A stretch of 64,000 bases of DNA from Oscillospiraceae bacterium (GTDB lineage Bacteria; Bacillota; Clostridia; Oscillospirales; Oscillospiraceae): the NCBI GenBank assembly GCA_020025575.1, contig JAHHRW010000001.1, positions 186,001-250,000 on the forward strand. The letters run 5' to 3'. Positions 37,644 through 46,810 of the stretch are shown one piece after another. Both the position numbers and the translations under genes were made by a program. Every line of letters begins with the position of its first letter. Positions within the stretch are counted from its first letter, which is position 1. The notes below the pieces were generated by a model that did no database searches, was not told where the DNA came from, and saw only the letters and a program-made list of their open reading frames with translations.

Positions 37644-38654
37644 TTATCTAGGCAGAAATCCTACCTTTTTATATACTTTACGCAGGGTTTTTTCTGCGAC
37701 ATAGCTTGCCTTTTCGGCACCACTGCGGCAAACACTCTCCAGATATGCCTTATCTGCCAGCAAGCGAGTAGCCTCTTCGCGAATGGGGCGCAACACCTCA
37801 ATAACGGCTTCGCCAACCGCCGGCTTGAAGGTGCCATATCCGCATCCGGAAAATTCTTTTTCAATCTGCTCAAAGCTTCTTCCGGTCACGGAGGAGTAAA
37901 TGCTCATCAGGTTGGAAACGCCCGGTTTATTTTCCGGGTCATAGCGTACGCAATTCTCTGTATCCGAGTCGGTAATCGCGCGTTTGAACTTACGCTGAAT
38001 ATCCTCAGGCTTTTCCATAAGGAACACGCAGCCTTCCGGCATAGACTTAGACATCTTGGAATCCGGGTTATTCAGACTCATGATTCGAGCGCCCGTTTTG
38101 GGGATATAGGGATCAGGAACCTTGAACACATTGCCATATATACCGTTGAAACGCTGTGCAATGTCACGAGTCAGTTCACAGTGCTGTTTCTGATCGTGTC
38201 CCACAGGAACCAGGTCTGCTTGATATAACAGGATATCTGCCGCCATTAATGCTGGATAGGTGAACAGGCCGCCATTGATATTCTCTGCATTCTTTGCAGA
38301 CTTATCCTTAAACTGTGTCATGCGAGACAATTCTCCAAACATCGTATAACAGTTCAGGACCCAGCCCAATTCAGCATGCTGATGGACATGGCTCTGTACA
38401 AACAGTACATTCTTCTCTGGATCCAGTCCACAAGCAATGTATTGAGCCATCTGCTCTAATGTACGCCGACGCAAATCTGCAGGGTTCTGTCGAACCGTGA
38501 TGGTATGCATATCCGCCAAAAAATAAAAGCAGTCGAACTCATCTGCAAGACCAATCCAGTTCTTCATTGCTCCGAGGTAGTTTCCAAGATGCAGGTCACC
38601 GCTGGGCTGAATGCCGGACAACATACGTTTTTTTGCTTCTGTTACTTCTTGCAT
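37644..38654 (-). CDS. trpS: Tryptophanyl-tRNA synthetase
   Basis: A 336-residue class Ic enzyme. The HIGH-type motif is SGIQPSGDLHLGNYLGAMK (about residue 10-28), KMSKS is PDSKMSKSMPEG (about 195), and the middle holds DLVPVGHDQKQHCELTRDIA. Start: the ATG at 38654, preceded by AGAAAGAGGA; an upstream in-frame codon at 38678 would add eight residues without a better site. No T-box was found, unlike valS and tyrS. Confidence 0.96.
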   Translation of the reverse strand: MQEVTEAKKRMLSGIQPSGDLHLGNYLGAMKNWIGLADEFDCFYFLADMHTITVRQNPADLRRRTLEQMAQYIACGLDPEKNVLFVQSHVHQHAELGWVLNCYTMFGELSRMTQFKDKSAKNAENINGGLFTYPALMAADILLYQADLVPVGHDQKQHCELTRDIAQRFNGIYGNVFKVPDPYIPKTGARIMSLNNPDSKMSKSMPEGCVFLMEKPEDIQRKFKRAITDSDTENCVRYDPENKPGVSNLMSIYSSVTGRSFEQIEKEFSGCGYGTFKPAVGEAVIEVLRPIREEATRLLADKAYLESVCRSGAEKASYVAEKTLRKVYKKVGFLPR

Positions 38655-38709
38655 AATAAATCCTCTTTCTTCCTGCATCTATGCAGGATTGGATATCATT
38701 AACCTGGAC

Positions 38710-38737
38710 ATTATACCACAAAGTTACGAAAAAGCAA
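38710..38737 (-). promoter_or_regulatory. Promoter of trpS-tagO-wecB
   Basis: TTGCTT (38732-38737) and TATAAT (38710-38715) on the minus strand with a 16-base spacer. Confidence 0.6.
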
Positions 38738-38799
38738 GCTTCAGTTACAATATGAAAACACCTTTATTACAAATACTACATCATTTTCTATTGGAATAA

Positions 38800-38828
38800 T
38801 TGATTTATTTATGTCTGTATGATATAAT
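38800..38828 (+). promoter_or_regulatory. Promoter of gltX
   Basis: TTGATT (38800-38805) and TATAAT (38823-38828) with a 17-base spacer, about 30 bases before the ATG. Confidence 0.8.
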
Positions 38829-38863
38829 GCACACAAATTTATTACAAGATAGAGGTAAAGCAA

Positions 38864-40507
38864 ATGGATACAACAGCTCTTGCTAATCTACTTTTCCCTG
38901 ATGTAACAGATACACCTGAAACATTAGAAACGCAGTATCCCTGCCGAAATGTTCCTGAAGGTGCAGTAATCACCCGTATGGCTCCATCCCCTACCGGATT
39001 TGTTCATCTGGGCAATCTGGTACAGGGTTTGACTGCTGAGCGCATGGCCCATCAATCCGGCGGTGTTCTGTTTCTGCGCGTAGAAGATACTGACGCAAAG
39101 CGTGAAGTTCCCGGCGCTGTTGAAGTTTTAATCAACACCTTAAAACATTATGGTATCCACTTTGATGAGGGAGCTACCATTGACGGTGATCATGGCGCAT
39201 ATGGTCCATATCGTCAGCGTCAGAGAGCACACATTTACCATGTATATGCAAAAAAATTGGTTCTTGACGGTATGGCATATCCTTGTTTCTGCACAGAAGA
39301 GGAACTCAGCGCTATGCGCGAAAAGCAAGAGGCAAACAAGGAAACCACCGGCTATTATGGAAAATATGCCATGTGGCGGGATCGCTCTCTCGAGGAGATT
39401 CAGGCACAGTTGGATGCCGGTAACCCCTGGGTGCTCCGCTTTCGCTCCACCGGCAGTATTTCCAACCAGTTTAAGTTCAACGACCTGGTAAAGGGTGAGC
39501 TGACCATTACCGAAAATGACATAGACCATGTTCTTTTGAAGTCCGATGGTATCCCCACTTACCACTTTGCCCATGCCGTGGATGATCACCTGATGCGCAC
39601 GACTCACGTGGTGCGAGGTGACGAATGGCTACCTACGCTGCCTTTCCATATTCAGCTGTTTAAAGCGCTGGGCTTTAAGCTGCCCAAGTACGTCCATATC
39701 GGGCCGCTGATGAAGATGGACGGTACCTCAAAGCGCAAGCTTTCCAAGCGTAAGGATCCGGAACTTGCGCTGACCTATTATAAAGCAGAGGGTTTCCCTG
39801 TTGAGGCAGTCTACGAATATATTATGACCCTGCTCAACTCCAACTATGAGGACTGGCGCCGTGCAAATCCCTCCGCTCCGTCTACGGAATTCAAGTTCTC
39901 TCCCAAGAAACTGAATCCCGCGGGAAATCTTTTCGATTATGCAAAATTGTGTGATGTATCCAAGAATGAGATTGCAAAAATGGATGCCGAACGCGTCTAC
40001 ACGCTGCTGGTTGAGTACGCAGAAGAGTTTGATCCTGATTTTGCAAAAGCACTGAAATTGGATCCAGACTACACAAAATCCATTCTCGCTATTGGCCGCG
40101 GCGGGAAAAAGCCTCGTAAGGATTTGGCCACCTGGAAAGAGGCAAAACCTTATATGGGATTCTTCTACGATCAGTATTTGCAGAATCCCGTATTTGACGA
40201 AAAATTTGCACCTTCTTTAATCAAATCCGTTCTGGAAAAATATCTAGTCAGCTTTGATCCTGCAGATGACTCCAACACATGGTTTGGCAAGGTCAAGGCA
40301 ATCACCGAGGAAATTGGATTTACAACGGATATGAAAGCATTCAAGGCTGATCCCACCGCTTTTCCGGGAACGGTTGCAGATGTATCAACCATGATTCGTC
40401 TTGCAATTACCGGAAAAACCAACTCTCCCGATCTGTACACCGTCACCCGCATTTTGGGTTACGACCGTACCGTCGAACGCGTGCGCAAGGTAATGGAACA
40501 GCTGTAA
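38864..40507 (+). CDS. gltX: Glutamyl-tRNA synthetase
   Basis: A 547-residue class Ib enzyme. The HIGH motif reads MAPSPTGFVHLGNL (about residues 44-57), followed by FLRVEDTDAKR. The KMSKS-type loop is SKRKLSKRKDPELAL (about 288-302). It is longer than the usual 480-500 residues, with an N-terminal extension of about 40 residues (DTTALANLLFPDVTDTPETLE) that I do not recognise from standard bacterial GluRS; the group looks like the long clostridial form. Whether it is discriminating or also charges tRNA-Gln cannot be told here; gatCAB is not in the window. AGAGGTAAAG precedes the ATG. Confidence 0.93.
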   Translation: MDTTALANLLFPDVTDTPETLETQYPCRNVPEGAVITRMAPSPTGFVHLGNLVQGLTAERMAHQSGGVLFLRVEDTDAKREVPGAVEVLINTLKHYGIHFDEGATIDGDHGAYGPYRQRQRAHIYHVYAKKLVLDGMAYPCFCTEEELSAMREKQEANKETTGYYGKYAMWRDRSLEEIQAQLDAGNPWVLRFRSTGSISNQFKFNDLVKGELTITENDIDHVLLKSDGIPTYHFAHAVDDHLMRTTHVVRGDEWLPTLPFHIQLFKALGFKLPKYVHIGPLMKMDGTSKRKLSKRKDPELALTYYKAEGFPVEAVYEYIMTLLNSNYEDWRRANPSAPSTEFKFSPKKLNPAGNLFDYAKLCDVSKNEIAKMDAERVYTLLVEYAEEFDPDFAKALKLDPDYTKSILAIGRGGKKPRKDLATWKEAKPYMGFFYDQYLQNPVFDEKFAPSLIKSVLEKYLVSFDPADDSNTWFGKVKAITEEIGFTTDMKAFKADPTAFPGTVADVSTMIRLAITGKTNSPDLYTVTRILGYDRTVERVRKVMEQL

Positions 40508-40525
40508 ATTATTTCTGCCTAATAC

Positions 40526-40556
40526 AAAGTCCCCGCCATTCGGCGGGGACTTTCCT
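40526..40556 (+). terminator. Terminator of gltX
   Basis: The stem aaagtccccgcc/ggcggggacttt lies 18 bases beyond the gltX stop. Confidence 0.8.
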
Positions 40557-40573
40557 ATAAAGGACTACACAAA

Positions 40574-40612
40574 ATAAAAAAACAGGGCACCTTCCTTTCG
40601 GAGGTGCCCCAA
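40574..40612 (-). terminator. Terminator of rex
   Basis: GGGGCACCTCCGAAAGGAAGGTGCCC on the minus strand forms a hairpin, followed by TGTTTTTTTATTTT. It lies 12 bases beyond the rex stop. Confidence 0.85.
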
Positions 40613-40624
40613 AGTATTTGCACT

Positions 40625-41269
40625 TTAATCCTTTGATTTCATCTGTGCCTGCAGATGCATACTCAGCACAGCAAGAGAGCTTGCCATGTTCTGGGTCTGA
40701 ACCAGAATATTCTCAGGTACTTCCAAATGGGCAGGCGCAAAATTCCAAACTGCCTTGATGCCATTGGCAATCATCATGTCACAAACATCTTGGGCATGAA
40801 CACTAGGAACTGTGATAATACCCATCAGAACTTTATGTGTCTTACAAAAAAGGGGCAGTTTATCCAGTGTATAGATGGGCTTTCCAGACTCATCCATGCC
40901 GGTTTTATTCTCGTCTGCATCAAAAGCCGCCAGTATGTTTAGGCCATATTCATCAAATCCCTGATACCCAAGGAGTGCGCAGCCCAACTTACCTGCGCCC
41001 ACCAAAACAGCATCCGTGGTGTTATCATATCCCAGAAATTGCTCAATATCATCAATCAGGCCCTCTCTCAGGTAGCCGATCTTGGGGCGACCGCCATCTG
41101 ATACCAAGGCCAAATCCTTTCTGACCTGAACCTCACCCATACCCAGTGCATTCGCAAGTGCCGTTGCAGAAATATGCGCAGGTGAATCCTCTGGCATATT
41201 CTTCAAATAGGTCAAATACCCCGGCAAGCGTTTCAGTACGGATTTTGAAATTTCTTTACGCTCTACCAT
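40625..41269 (-). CDS. rex: Redox-sensing transcriptional repressor Rex
   Basis: A 214-residue repressor that senses the NADH/NAD ratio and controls fermentation genes. The N-terminal winged helix (about 1-75) contains VLKRLPGYLTYL, MGEVQVRKDLALVSDGGRPKIGY. The Rossmann domain starts at TDAVLVGAGKLGCALLGY (about 85-103), followed by ILAAFDADENKTG and an alpha helix at the C-terminus for dimer exchange. I use ATG 41269; GGAGG at 41281-41285 is 11 bases away, and a TTG at 41287 is too close to it. It lies after sigE on the same strand, 90 bases downstream. Confidence 0.94.
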   Translation of the reverse strand: MVERKEISKSVLKRLPGYLTYLKNMPEDSPAHISATALANALGMGEVQVRKDLALVSDGGRPKIGYLREGLIDDIEQFLGYDNTTDAVLVGAGKLGCALLGYQGFDEYGLNILAAFDADENKTGMDESGKPIYTLDKLPLFCKTHKVLMGIITVPSVHAQDVCDMMIANGIKAVWNFAPAHLEVPENILVQTQNMASSLAVLSMHLQAQMKSKD

Positions 41270-41359
41270 ACCTGTAACATCCTCCAAAGTTTGATCACAT
41301 GGATCAAAATTAATATTTATTTAGATTATAACACTTATTTTCTTGATTTGCAAGTTCTT

Positions 41360-42073
41360 CTATGCGCAGCTTGTCTGGCGAAGTAGTTCTTTCCGGAGTC
41401 TGAGCATAATTCGTTTTTCCAAACGAGAAATATAGGACTGGGAAATTCCCATTTTCTGAGCCACCTCTTTCTGTGTCAGCTCCTTATATCCTTCCAAACC
41501 ATACCGCATGGATACAATCTCTTTCTCCCGCTGTGGTAAGTGATTCAATGCCTCCCGAAGCAATCTAATATCAACATCATCCTCCAATGGTCTGCAAACC
41601 ACATCCTCATCTGTACCCAAAATATCTGAAAGCAGCAACTCATTCCCTTCGCCATCCATATTAATCGGTTCCTCCAAAGAAACCTCTGTACGTTGGTTCG
41701 CTATTTTACGGATATGCATGAGGATTTCATTTTCAATACAACGGGATGCATAGGTTGCCAATTTGATATTTTTGTCCCGTCGATAAGTCCCGATGGCTTT
41801 GATTAGCCCGATGGTACCAATAGAAATCAAGTCTTCCAGATTCACACCTGTGTTATCAAATCTTCTGGCAATATAGACAACCAATCGGAGGTTTCGCTCA
41901 ATCAGGAGTTGTTTTGCACCTTCGTCCCCCTGTTCCAGTGCCTCCAGTGCATGCTGCTCATCTTCCCCTTTTAGTGGGGGTGGTAAAACATCGCTGCCGC
42001 CTATGTAATATACACACTCGTTTTTCGTAATGATACCTAAGAATACCAGCAAATCCATAATTTTACCCATCAT
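41360..42073 (-). CDS. sigE: Mother-cell sigma factor SigE (pro-form)
   Basis: A 237-residue sigma-70 family factor, first mother-cell sigma of sporulation, made as an inactive precursor and cut by SpoIIGA. The pro-sequence is the N-terminal 25 or so residues ([10 protein letters not shown]...[13 protein letters not shown]), with the cut expected near YIGGSD. Region 2 has [16 protein letters not shown] and [21 protein letters not shown]; region 4 has [16 protein letters not shown] and the helix-turn-helix [23 protein letters not shown]. It overlaps spoIIGA by four bases. sigG, which follows sigE in Bacillus and many Clostridia, is absent here; rex is next. Confidence 0.96.
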   Translation of the reverse strand: MMGKIMDLLVFLGIITKNECVYYIGGSDVLPPPLKGEDEQHALEALEQGDEGAKQLLIERNLRLVVYIARRFDNTGVNLEDLISIGTIGLIKAIGTYRRDKNIKLATYASRCIENEILMHIRKIANQRTEVSLEEPINMDGEGNELLLSDILGTDEDVVCRPLEDDVDIRLLREALNHLPQREKEIVSMRYGLEGYKELTQKEVAQKMGISQSYISRLEKRIMLRLRKELLRQTSCA

Positions 42074-42837
42074 ACCCCTCCGGTCAATCCTTCATATTCT
42101 CCACCCGGAAAATGCTCCGGAGCAAACGCCACCAATTTTTTCCCCTTTTTGCCACTCACATCCACCTGGTCACACCTGAGCGCCAACAGGAAACCATTGC
42201 CTGAACCTACTGTGTTATACGGAATGAGGCGAAGACCCTTCACTGCATTGGACTCCATTGTCTGCACCGGGTTACGAAGTTGGGTTGCTTTCAGTCCTAG
42301 AAGTCTATCTGCTACTTCAGGGCCGGCAATCAAAACAGGCTCACCACTTACCGGATCCCGAAGCGTGTTGCCTGTATCTCGCAGCGCTAGAAACGACACT
42401 TTTTTCCCTCTGTGTACCAGTTCCACCGGAATCAGTCTTCGACCAATGATTTTGCCGCAAAATCCCATGCGACACAGCAACGCTAGGATTCCAGCACTAA
42501 CGACCAATCCAAAAAAGCTGCCGGCATTGAAACTAATCGCCAATCCACCAAGTGCCATACTCAGAAAAACGAACAATGTTCCACGGCTAAAAGCACTGCG
42601 ATTCAAACCAAATGCCGCCATGCTGATCACCCCCAAGCTGACCAGTCTCCACAGGAAAGAGGCCAGAAATGCAAATCCCGGTACAAGGCACAAGCCAGAA
42701 TAGCCTCCTCCAAAAACAGCGGCCGCCGCAGATCTCCCGATTCCGGGCGGGTATCCCGACAAACGATTCACTCCCAGCAAAAGCATCCAGTCCACCAAAA
42801 AATTCAGTCCGATCACACCATCCAGATACACGACCAC
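42070..42837 (-). CDS. spoIIGA: Sigma-E processing peptidase SpoIIGA
   Basis: About 255 residues. Five membrane helices fill the N-terminal half (about 4-125), and the C-terminal half is an aspartic-protease-like domain with [20 protein letters not shown] (about residue 150-168), where DTGN carries the catalytic Asp. It cleaves pro-SigE at the septum after a signal from SpoIIR. Start: GTG at 42837, with GGAGG ten bases upstream; the frame stays open further upstream but without a likely site, and homologues begin at MVVYLD-like sequence here. It is translationally coupled to sigE. Confidence 0.9.
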   Translation of the reverse strand: MVVYLDGVIGLNFLVDWMLLLGVNRLSGYPPGIGRSAAAAVFGGGYSGLCLVPGFAFLASFLWRLVSLGVISMAAFGLNRSAFSRGTLFVFLSMALGGLAISFNAGSFFGLVVSAGILALLCRMGFCGKIIGRRLIPVELVHRGKKVSFLALRDTGNTLRDPVSGEPVLIAGPEVADRLLGLKATQLRNPVQTMESNAVKGLRLIPYNTVGSGNGFLLALRCDQVDVSGKKGKKLVAFAPEHFPGGEYEGLTGGV

Positions 42838-42871
42838 GCTCCCCTGTCCTCCTTCCAAACAATATGGCAAA

Positions 42872-42906
42872 AGTATATCCCTGCTCTTTTGAAAATACAG
42901 TCGCAA
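42872..42906 (-). promoter_or_regulatory. Candidate spoIIG promoter with long spacer
   Basis: On the minus strand TTGCGA (42901-42906) and TATACT (42872-42877) are 23 bases apart. The Bacillus spoIIG promoter also has an unusually long spacer (22 bases) and needs Spo0A. A second TTGCGA stands 22 bases further upstream (42923-42928). Confidence 0.4.
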
Positions 42907-42974
42907 CCCACCCGGACTTTTATCGCAATGTCTCCATTTTAGCGCCACAAACTACGTCTCAGCAACGATAGAAT

Positions 42975-43012
42975 CAAAAAAACGGCAGTTACATATCGCA
43001 ACTGCCGTTTCA
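42975..43012 (-). terminator. Terminator of the rarA-DUF951 unit
   Basis: AACGGCAGTT/AACTGCCGTT on the minus strand with a ten-base loop is followed by TTTTTTT. It separates DUF951 from spoIIGA. Confidence 0.85.
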
Positions 43013-43017
43013 ATGTG

Positions 43018-43212
43018 TCATGTTTTCGGTTCTTCTTTTCGCTGGATGCAGCGAATATTTTTTTCAATTTTGTGACGAGGCTGCATGACTTCATGCCCGC
43101 ACCCCATACATCTCAATCGAAAGTCTGCGCCGGTCCTTAAAACCAACCACTGTTTCTCACCACATGGGTGCTGCTTTTTCATCACTAGGACATCTCCAAC
43201 ACGAACATCCAT
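43018..43212 (-). CDS. DUF951 family small protein
   Basis: A 64-residue protein. The N-terminal half (DVRVGDVLVMKKQHPCGEKQW) is a short beta-barrel-like stretch, and two Cys pairs, HPCG and LRCMGCGHEV, could bind zinc. Family DUF951 is common next to ychF or parB in Firmicutes and has no settled function. Start: ATG at 43212, which has GGAAAGGAG nearby and leaves only a one-base gap from the rarA stop at 43214; a longer frame upstream overlaps rarA and is rejected. Confidence 0.88.
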   Translation of the reverse strand: MDVRVGDVLVMKKQHPCGEKQWLVLRTGADFRLRCMGCGHEVMQPRHKIEKNIRCIQRKEEPKT

Positions 43213-43213
43213 C

Positions 43214-44482
43214 TCAATGCTCCTTTCCCCGAACCAGATCCCAATATGTCTTGGCTGCCTGCTCCAACTTGTTGGGGCCATACTCATAATACCGCTTTCC
43301 TACCAGATCATCCGGCAGATATTGCTGCTTAACCCAGTGATTTGGATAATCATGGGGGTACAAATATCCCTGGGCCCTTTCCTGGGTGTATGTGTCTGCA
43401 TGGACATTTTGCAATTGACGAGGAAATCCGAGTCCCCTGCCTGCACGAACATCCGCCGCTGCCGCATTGATGGCAGCATATGCAGAGTTTGATTTTGGCG
43501 ATGTAGCCATCAGCACAGCCGCATCTGCCAAAGGGATCCGAGCCTCCGGCATACCAAGCATCAGTGCTGCATCTACGCTGGATTTAACAATGGGTATGAT
43601 TTGGGGGTAAGCAAGGCCAACATCCTCGCAGGCAATGACCATCAAGCGCCTGCAAGCAGATTGCATCTGCCCAGACTCCAACAGTCTTGCCAAGTAATGA
43701 ACCGCCGCATCCGGGTCAGATCCGCGGATGGATTTTTGCAAAGCAGACAGTAAGTCATAGTAATTGTCTCCATCCCGATCTGCTCGAAGGGCACTTTTCT
43801 GCGTCACCGAAATTGCATCCGACAATGTCAATTCCAGTTGCGTGCCATTGGGTACTCCTGCTGAAAACAGTACCTCTACCGCATTGATAGCCTTTCGCAA
43901 ATCGCCGCCGCAGGCACCTGCGACATATTCAAGTGCTCCCTGCTCAGCAATGGCTGTAAGGCCGGTTCGTTCCTCCATAAAATGCACGCCGCGTTTCACC
44001 GCTTTCAGGGCAGCAGCGGCATCAATCTGTTTGAACTCAAACACTGTGGAACGACTCAAAATTGCATTAAATACATAGAAATAGGGATTTTCTGTGGTAG
44101 ATGCAATCAAGGTGATCTTTCCGTTCTCTATAAACTCCAGCAAAGACTGCTGTTGTTTTTTATTGAAAGACTGAATCTCATCGAGATACAGCAATACCCC
44201 ATCTGGTGCAAGAAATGTATCCAGCTGGGATACAATTTCTTTGATATCCGCCGTAGACGCAGTCGTCGCATTCAATTTGAATAATTTTCGATTCGTTTGT
44301 TTGGCAATGATATTCGCAACAGTCGTTTTTCCAGTCCCTGATGGGCCGTAAAAAATCATATTGGGAACCTTGCCTGAAACAATCAGACGCCGCAGAATGG
44401 CCCCCTCTCCCAAAATATGATCCTGGCCAAACACATCATCCAACGATGTGGGGCGGAGCAAGTCCGCCAAAGGCTGATACAT
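43214..44482 (-). CDS. rarA: Replication-associated recombination protein A (RarA/MgsA)
   Basis: A 422-residue AAA+ ATPase related to clamp loaders, acting at stalled forks. It opens with PLADLLRPTSLDDVFGQDHILG. Walker A is FYGPSGTGKTTVANII (about 47-62), Walker B with sensor LLYLDEIQSFNKKQQQ (about 98), STTENPYF follows, and the C-terminal MgsA-type domain includes KSIRGSDPDAAVHYLARLLE and ACEDVGLAYPQ. Start: ATG at 44482 with AAAGGAGG upstream; a longer upstream frame is rejected. Confidence 0.94.
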   Translation of the reverse strand: MYQPLADLLRPTSLDDVFGQDHILGEGAILRRLIVSGKVPNMIFYGPSGTGKTTVANIIAKQTNRKLFKLNATTASTADIKEIVSQLDTFLAPDGVLLYLDEIQSFNKKQQQSLLEFIENGKITLIASTTENPYFYVFNAILSRSTVFEFKQIDAAAALKAVKRGVHFMEERTGLTAIAEQGALEYVAGACGGDLRKAINAVEVLFSAGVPNGTQLELTLSDAISVTQKSALRADRDGDNYYDLLSALQKSIRGSDPDAAVHYLARLLESGQMQSACRRLMVIACEDVGLAYPQIIPIVKSSVDAALMLGMPEARIPLADAAVLMATSPKSNSAYAAINAAAADVRAGRGLGFPRQLQNVHADTYTQERAQGYLYPHDYPNHWVKQQYLPDDLVGKRYYEYGPNKLEQAAKTYWDLVRGKEH

Positions 44483-44613
44483 AGAATCCGCCTCCTTTAA
44501 AATTTGTCTCATTATAGCACAAATGTACGGAATTGGCAACCGAGATTTTATTTTACACTTTCTTTCTGGATAAAAATATGATAGAATGTCGAAAAAAGAA
44601 CAGGAGCATACAT

Positions 44614-45243
44614 ATGAACGAAAAAGTTCTCGCAATCATTGAAATTCTTAAGCAAAAGTATCCGGATGCTCTGTGTGCACTTCACTATGAGAAAGATTAT
44701 GAGCTTATGATCGCCGTGCGGCTTTCCGCTCAGTGTACGGACGCCAGAGTAAATCTGGTCACACCGGGGCTGTTTGCAGACTACCCCTCTCTGGAAGACA
44801 TGGCCTCAGCCGACATTGCTGATATCGAATCACATGTTCGTTCCTGCGGCTTTTACAAGCACAAGGCAAGAGACATCGTCCTTGCCTGCCAGATGCTTTT
44901 AACAGATTATAACGGAAAGGTCCCCGGAACGATGGATGAACTTCTCCGTCTGCCGGGTGTGGGTCGCAAAACCGCAAATCTTCTGCTGGGTGATCTTTAT
45001 GCGCAGCCCGGCAGTGTTGTTTGCGATACCCACTGTATCCGAATCTGCGGTCGATTGGGCTTGTCCAAAGGAAAGGATCCCGAAAAAGTTGAGCGCCAGC
45101 TCCGTGCCATTTTACCGCCGGAAGAAAGTTCTGATTTTTGTCATAGAATCGTCCTATTTGGCCGAGAAATCTGCACCGCACGAAACCCAAAATGCAGCGA
45201 GTGTCCTCTTGCCATCCATTGTGCGGAAATTAATCAAGTATAA
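44614..45243 (+). CDS. nth: Endonuclease III
   Basis: A 209-residue DNA glycosylase and AP lyase that removes oxidised pyrimidines. The helix-hairpin-helix with catalytic Lys is LPGVGRKTANLLLGD (about 113-127), the catalytic Asp lies in VVCDTHCIRICGRLG, and the 4Fe-4S cluster ligands follow as CTARNPKCSECPLAIHC (C-x6-C-x2-C-x5-C, about 187-203). The ATG at 44614 follows CAGGAG. The next gene on the same strand starts 50 bases after its stop. Confidence 0.95.
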   Translation: MNEKVLAIIEILKQKYPDALCALHYEKDYELMIAVRLSAQCTDARVNLVTPGLFADYPSLEDMASADIADIESHVRSCGFYKHKARDIVLACQMLLTDYNGKVPGTMDELLRLPGVGRKTANLLLGDLYAQPGSVVCDTHCIRICGRLGLSKGKDPEKVERQLRAILPPEESSDFCHRIVLFGREICTARNPKCSECPLAIHCAEINQV

Positions 45244-45292
45244 GTCATAATCCCCCCAAGTCCTGAATACAATGGACAAGGGGGGATTGTCC

Positions 45293-46792
45293 ATGTCCAA
45301 AAAGCTGCCAATGATTTATGGGGCATTTATGCTCACCGCAGTAAATTTGCTGCTCCGATTTTTCGCCACTGCATTTCAAATCTACCTGTCTGCCACCATA
45401 GGGGCTGCAGGTGTTGGTCTTCTGCATTTGATTTTATCTGTATCCGGATTTGCTTCGACTATTGGCATCGCAGGGATTCGGACCACAACCATGTATCTCG
45501 CCGCAGAGGAACTGGGGCGCAAACAATATAAGAACATTCGCTGGGTGGTATCTGGGTGTTTTACATACAGCATCATTTGCTCCTTCGCTGTTTGCGTAAT
45601 ACTGTACTTTGCCGCCCCTTACATTTCCCAGCACTGGATTGGAAACATGGACGCACTGCCTTCAATGCGTGTTTTCGCTGCCTTCATGCCCATTAGCTGT
45701 CTGTGCGGTGTCATGTCCGCCTATTTTATTGCAGCGAATCGGATTGGCACACTAGCAGCTGTAGAGGTCGCTGAACAATTTGTTTCCATGGGTATTACTG
45801 TGCTGATACTGCTGACAATTCCCTTAGACGACACTGCCGGAGCCTGTCAGGCGGTCGTTCTTGGTAATTGTTCAGGTTCTGTTTTTGCCTTATTATGCCT
45901 ATTTATTCTCTTCCAAAGGAGCATCTCCTCTCCAACCAGCAGGGTCCCAATTTTCAAACGAATTTGCTCCACCGCAGCCCCGCTTGCACTGGCTGATGAT
46001 TTAAAAGCGGGTATTTCCTCTTTGGAAAATCTGATGGTTCCAAGACGGCTTGCACTCTATCCATTCATATCCAACCCATTAGCAACTTTCGGTATGCTCT
46101 CCGGTATGGTGTTCCCGGTGATGATGTTCCCTGCTGCAATTTTGTATTCTCTCGTGGATTTACTGATTCCGGAACTTGCCCGATGTGCTGCTGTGGATAG
46201 CCAGCAGCGGATTCAGTACCTGATACATCGAAATCTGCGAGTGACGCTTATTTATGGACTCATATGTGGCGGCGGACTGTATCTGCTATCTGATGCACTA
46301 TGTCAGTGGCTGTATCCCGGATTAAATATCGCTGGGCTTTTGCGCATGTTTTCATACCTGGTGCCGATGCTCTATTGCGATATCATCGTAGACGGTATGA
46401 CCAAAGGGCTGGGCCAGCAGCGCTCCTGCGTCCGTTACAATATCGTCTCAAATACCATGGATGTAATCATGTTATTCTTCCTCTTGCCACGATTGGGAAT
46501 CACGGGGTATTTCGTGAGTTTTCTGTTTTCCCATGTTTTGAATTTTCTTCTAAGTATTAGACGCTTATTATTTATTGGGAAAATCAGGGCGAATCTATAT
46601 TATCCCTGTTTTGCGCTGATTGCCTATCTGTTTGCAACATTTGGCGCAAATACCTTCACAGGCCCAATCCGAAAAATTCTGGCATTTTTGGGACTTTTCT
46701 TCTGCCTGTGCTATTTTTTCGGTGTCATAACAGCTGTTGATTTGCATTGGCTCTACAATCTGCTAAAGAGAAAAGAAAGCCTGTCGTCCTAG
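45293..46792 (+). CDS. SpoVB-like polysaccharide/lipid flippase (MATE/MOP superfamily)
   Basis: A 499-residue membrane protein with about 14 helices, of the MOP exporter superfamily. SpoVB and relatives move lipid-linked precursors during spore cortex or polysaccharide synthesis. Features: YGAFMLTAVNLLLRFFATAFQIYLSATIGAAGVGLLHL at the start, GIRTTTMYLAAEE, and LENLMVPRRL in the middle, phrases also found in SpoVB-like proteins. Start: ATG at 45293 follows AAGGGGGG. SpoVB identity over a general Wzx-like flippase is inferred. Its stop codon lies inside a bidirectional terminator. Confidence 0.82.
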   Translation: MSKKLPMIYGAFMLTAVNLLLRFFATAFQIYLSATIGAAGVGLLHLILSVSGFASTIGIAGIRTTTMYLAAEELGRKQYKNIRWVVSGCFTYSIICSFAVCVILYFAAPYISQHWIGNMDALPSMRVFAAFMPISCLCGVMSAYFIAANRIGTLAAVEVAEQFVSMGITVLILLTIPLDDTAGACQAVVLGNCSGSVFALLCLFILFQRSISSPTSRVPIFKRICSTAAPLALADDLKAGISSLENLMVPRRLALYPFISNPLATFGMLSGMVFPVMMFPAAILYSLVDLLIPELARCAAVDSQQRIQYLIHRNLRVTLIYGLICGGGLYLLSDALCQWLYPGLNIAGLLRMFSYLVPMLYCDIIVDGMTKGLGQQRSCVRYNIVSNTMDVIMLFFLLPRLGITGYFVSFLFSHVLNFLLSIRRLLFIGKIRANLYYPCFALIAYLFATFGANTFTGPIRKILAFLGLFFCLCYFFGVITAVDLHWLYNLLKRKESLSS

Positions 46793-46810
46793 GTGAACGA
46801 CAGGCTTTTG
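46778..46810. terminator. Bidirectional terminator between flippase gene and pepD
   Basis: agcctgtcgt/acgacaggct with a short loop that contains the flippase stop codon; TTTT follows on the plus strand. The pepD stop on the minus strand begins at 46811. Confidence 0.75.

Noticed and set aside
38655..38860. T-box leaders for trpS and gltX.
   Set aside because: No T-box core or terminator/antiterminator pair; both have short leaders behind ordinary promoters.
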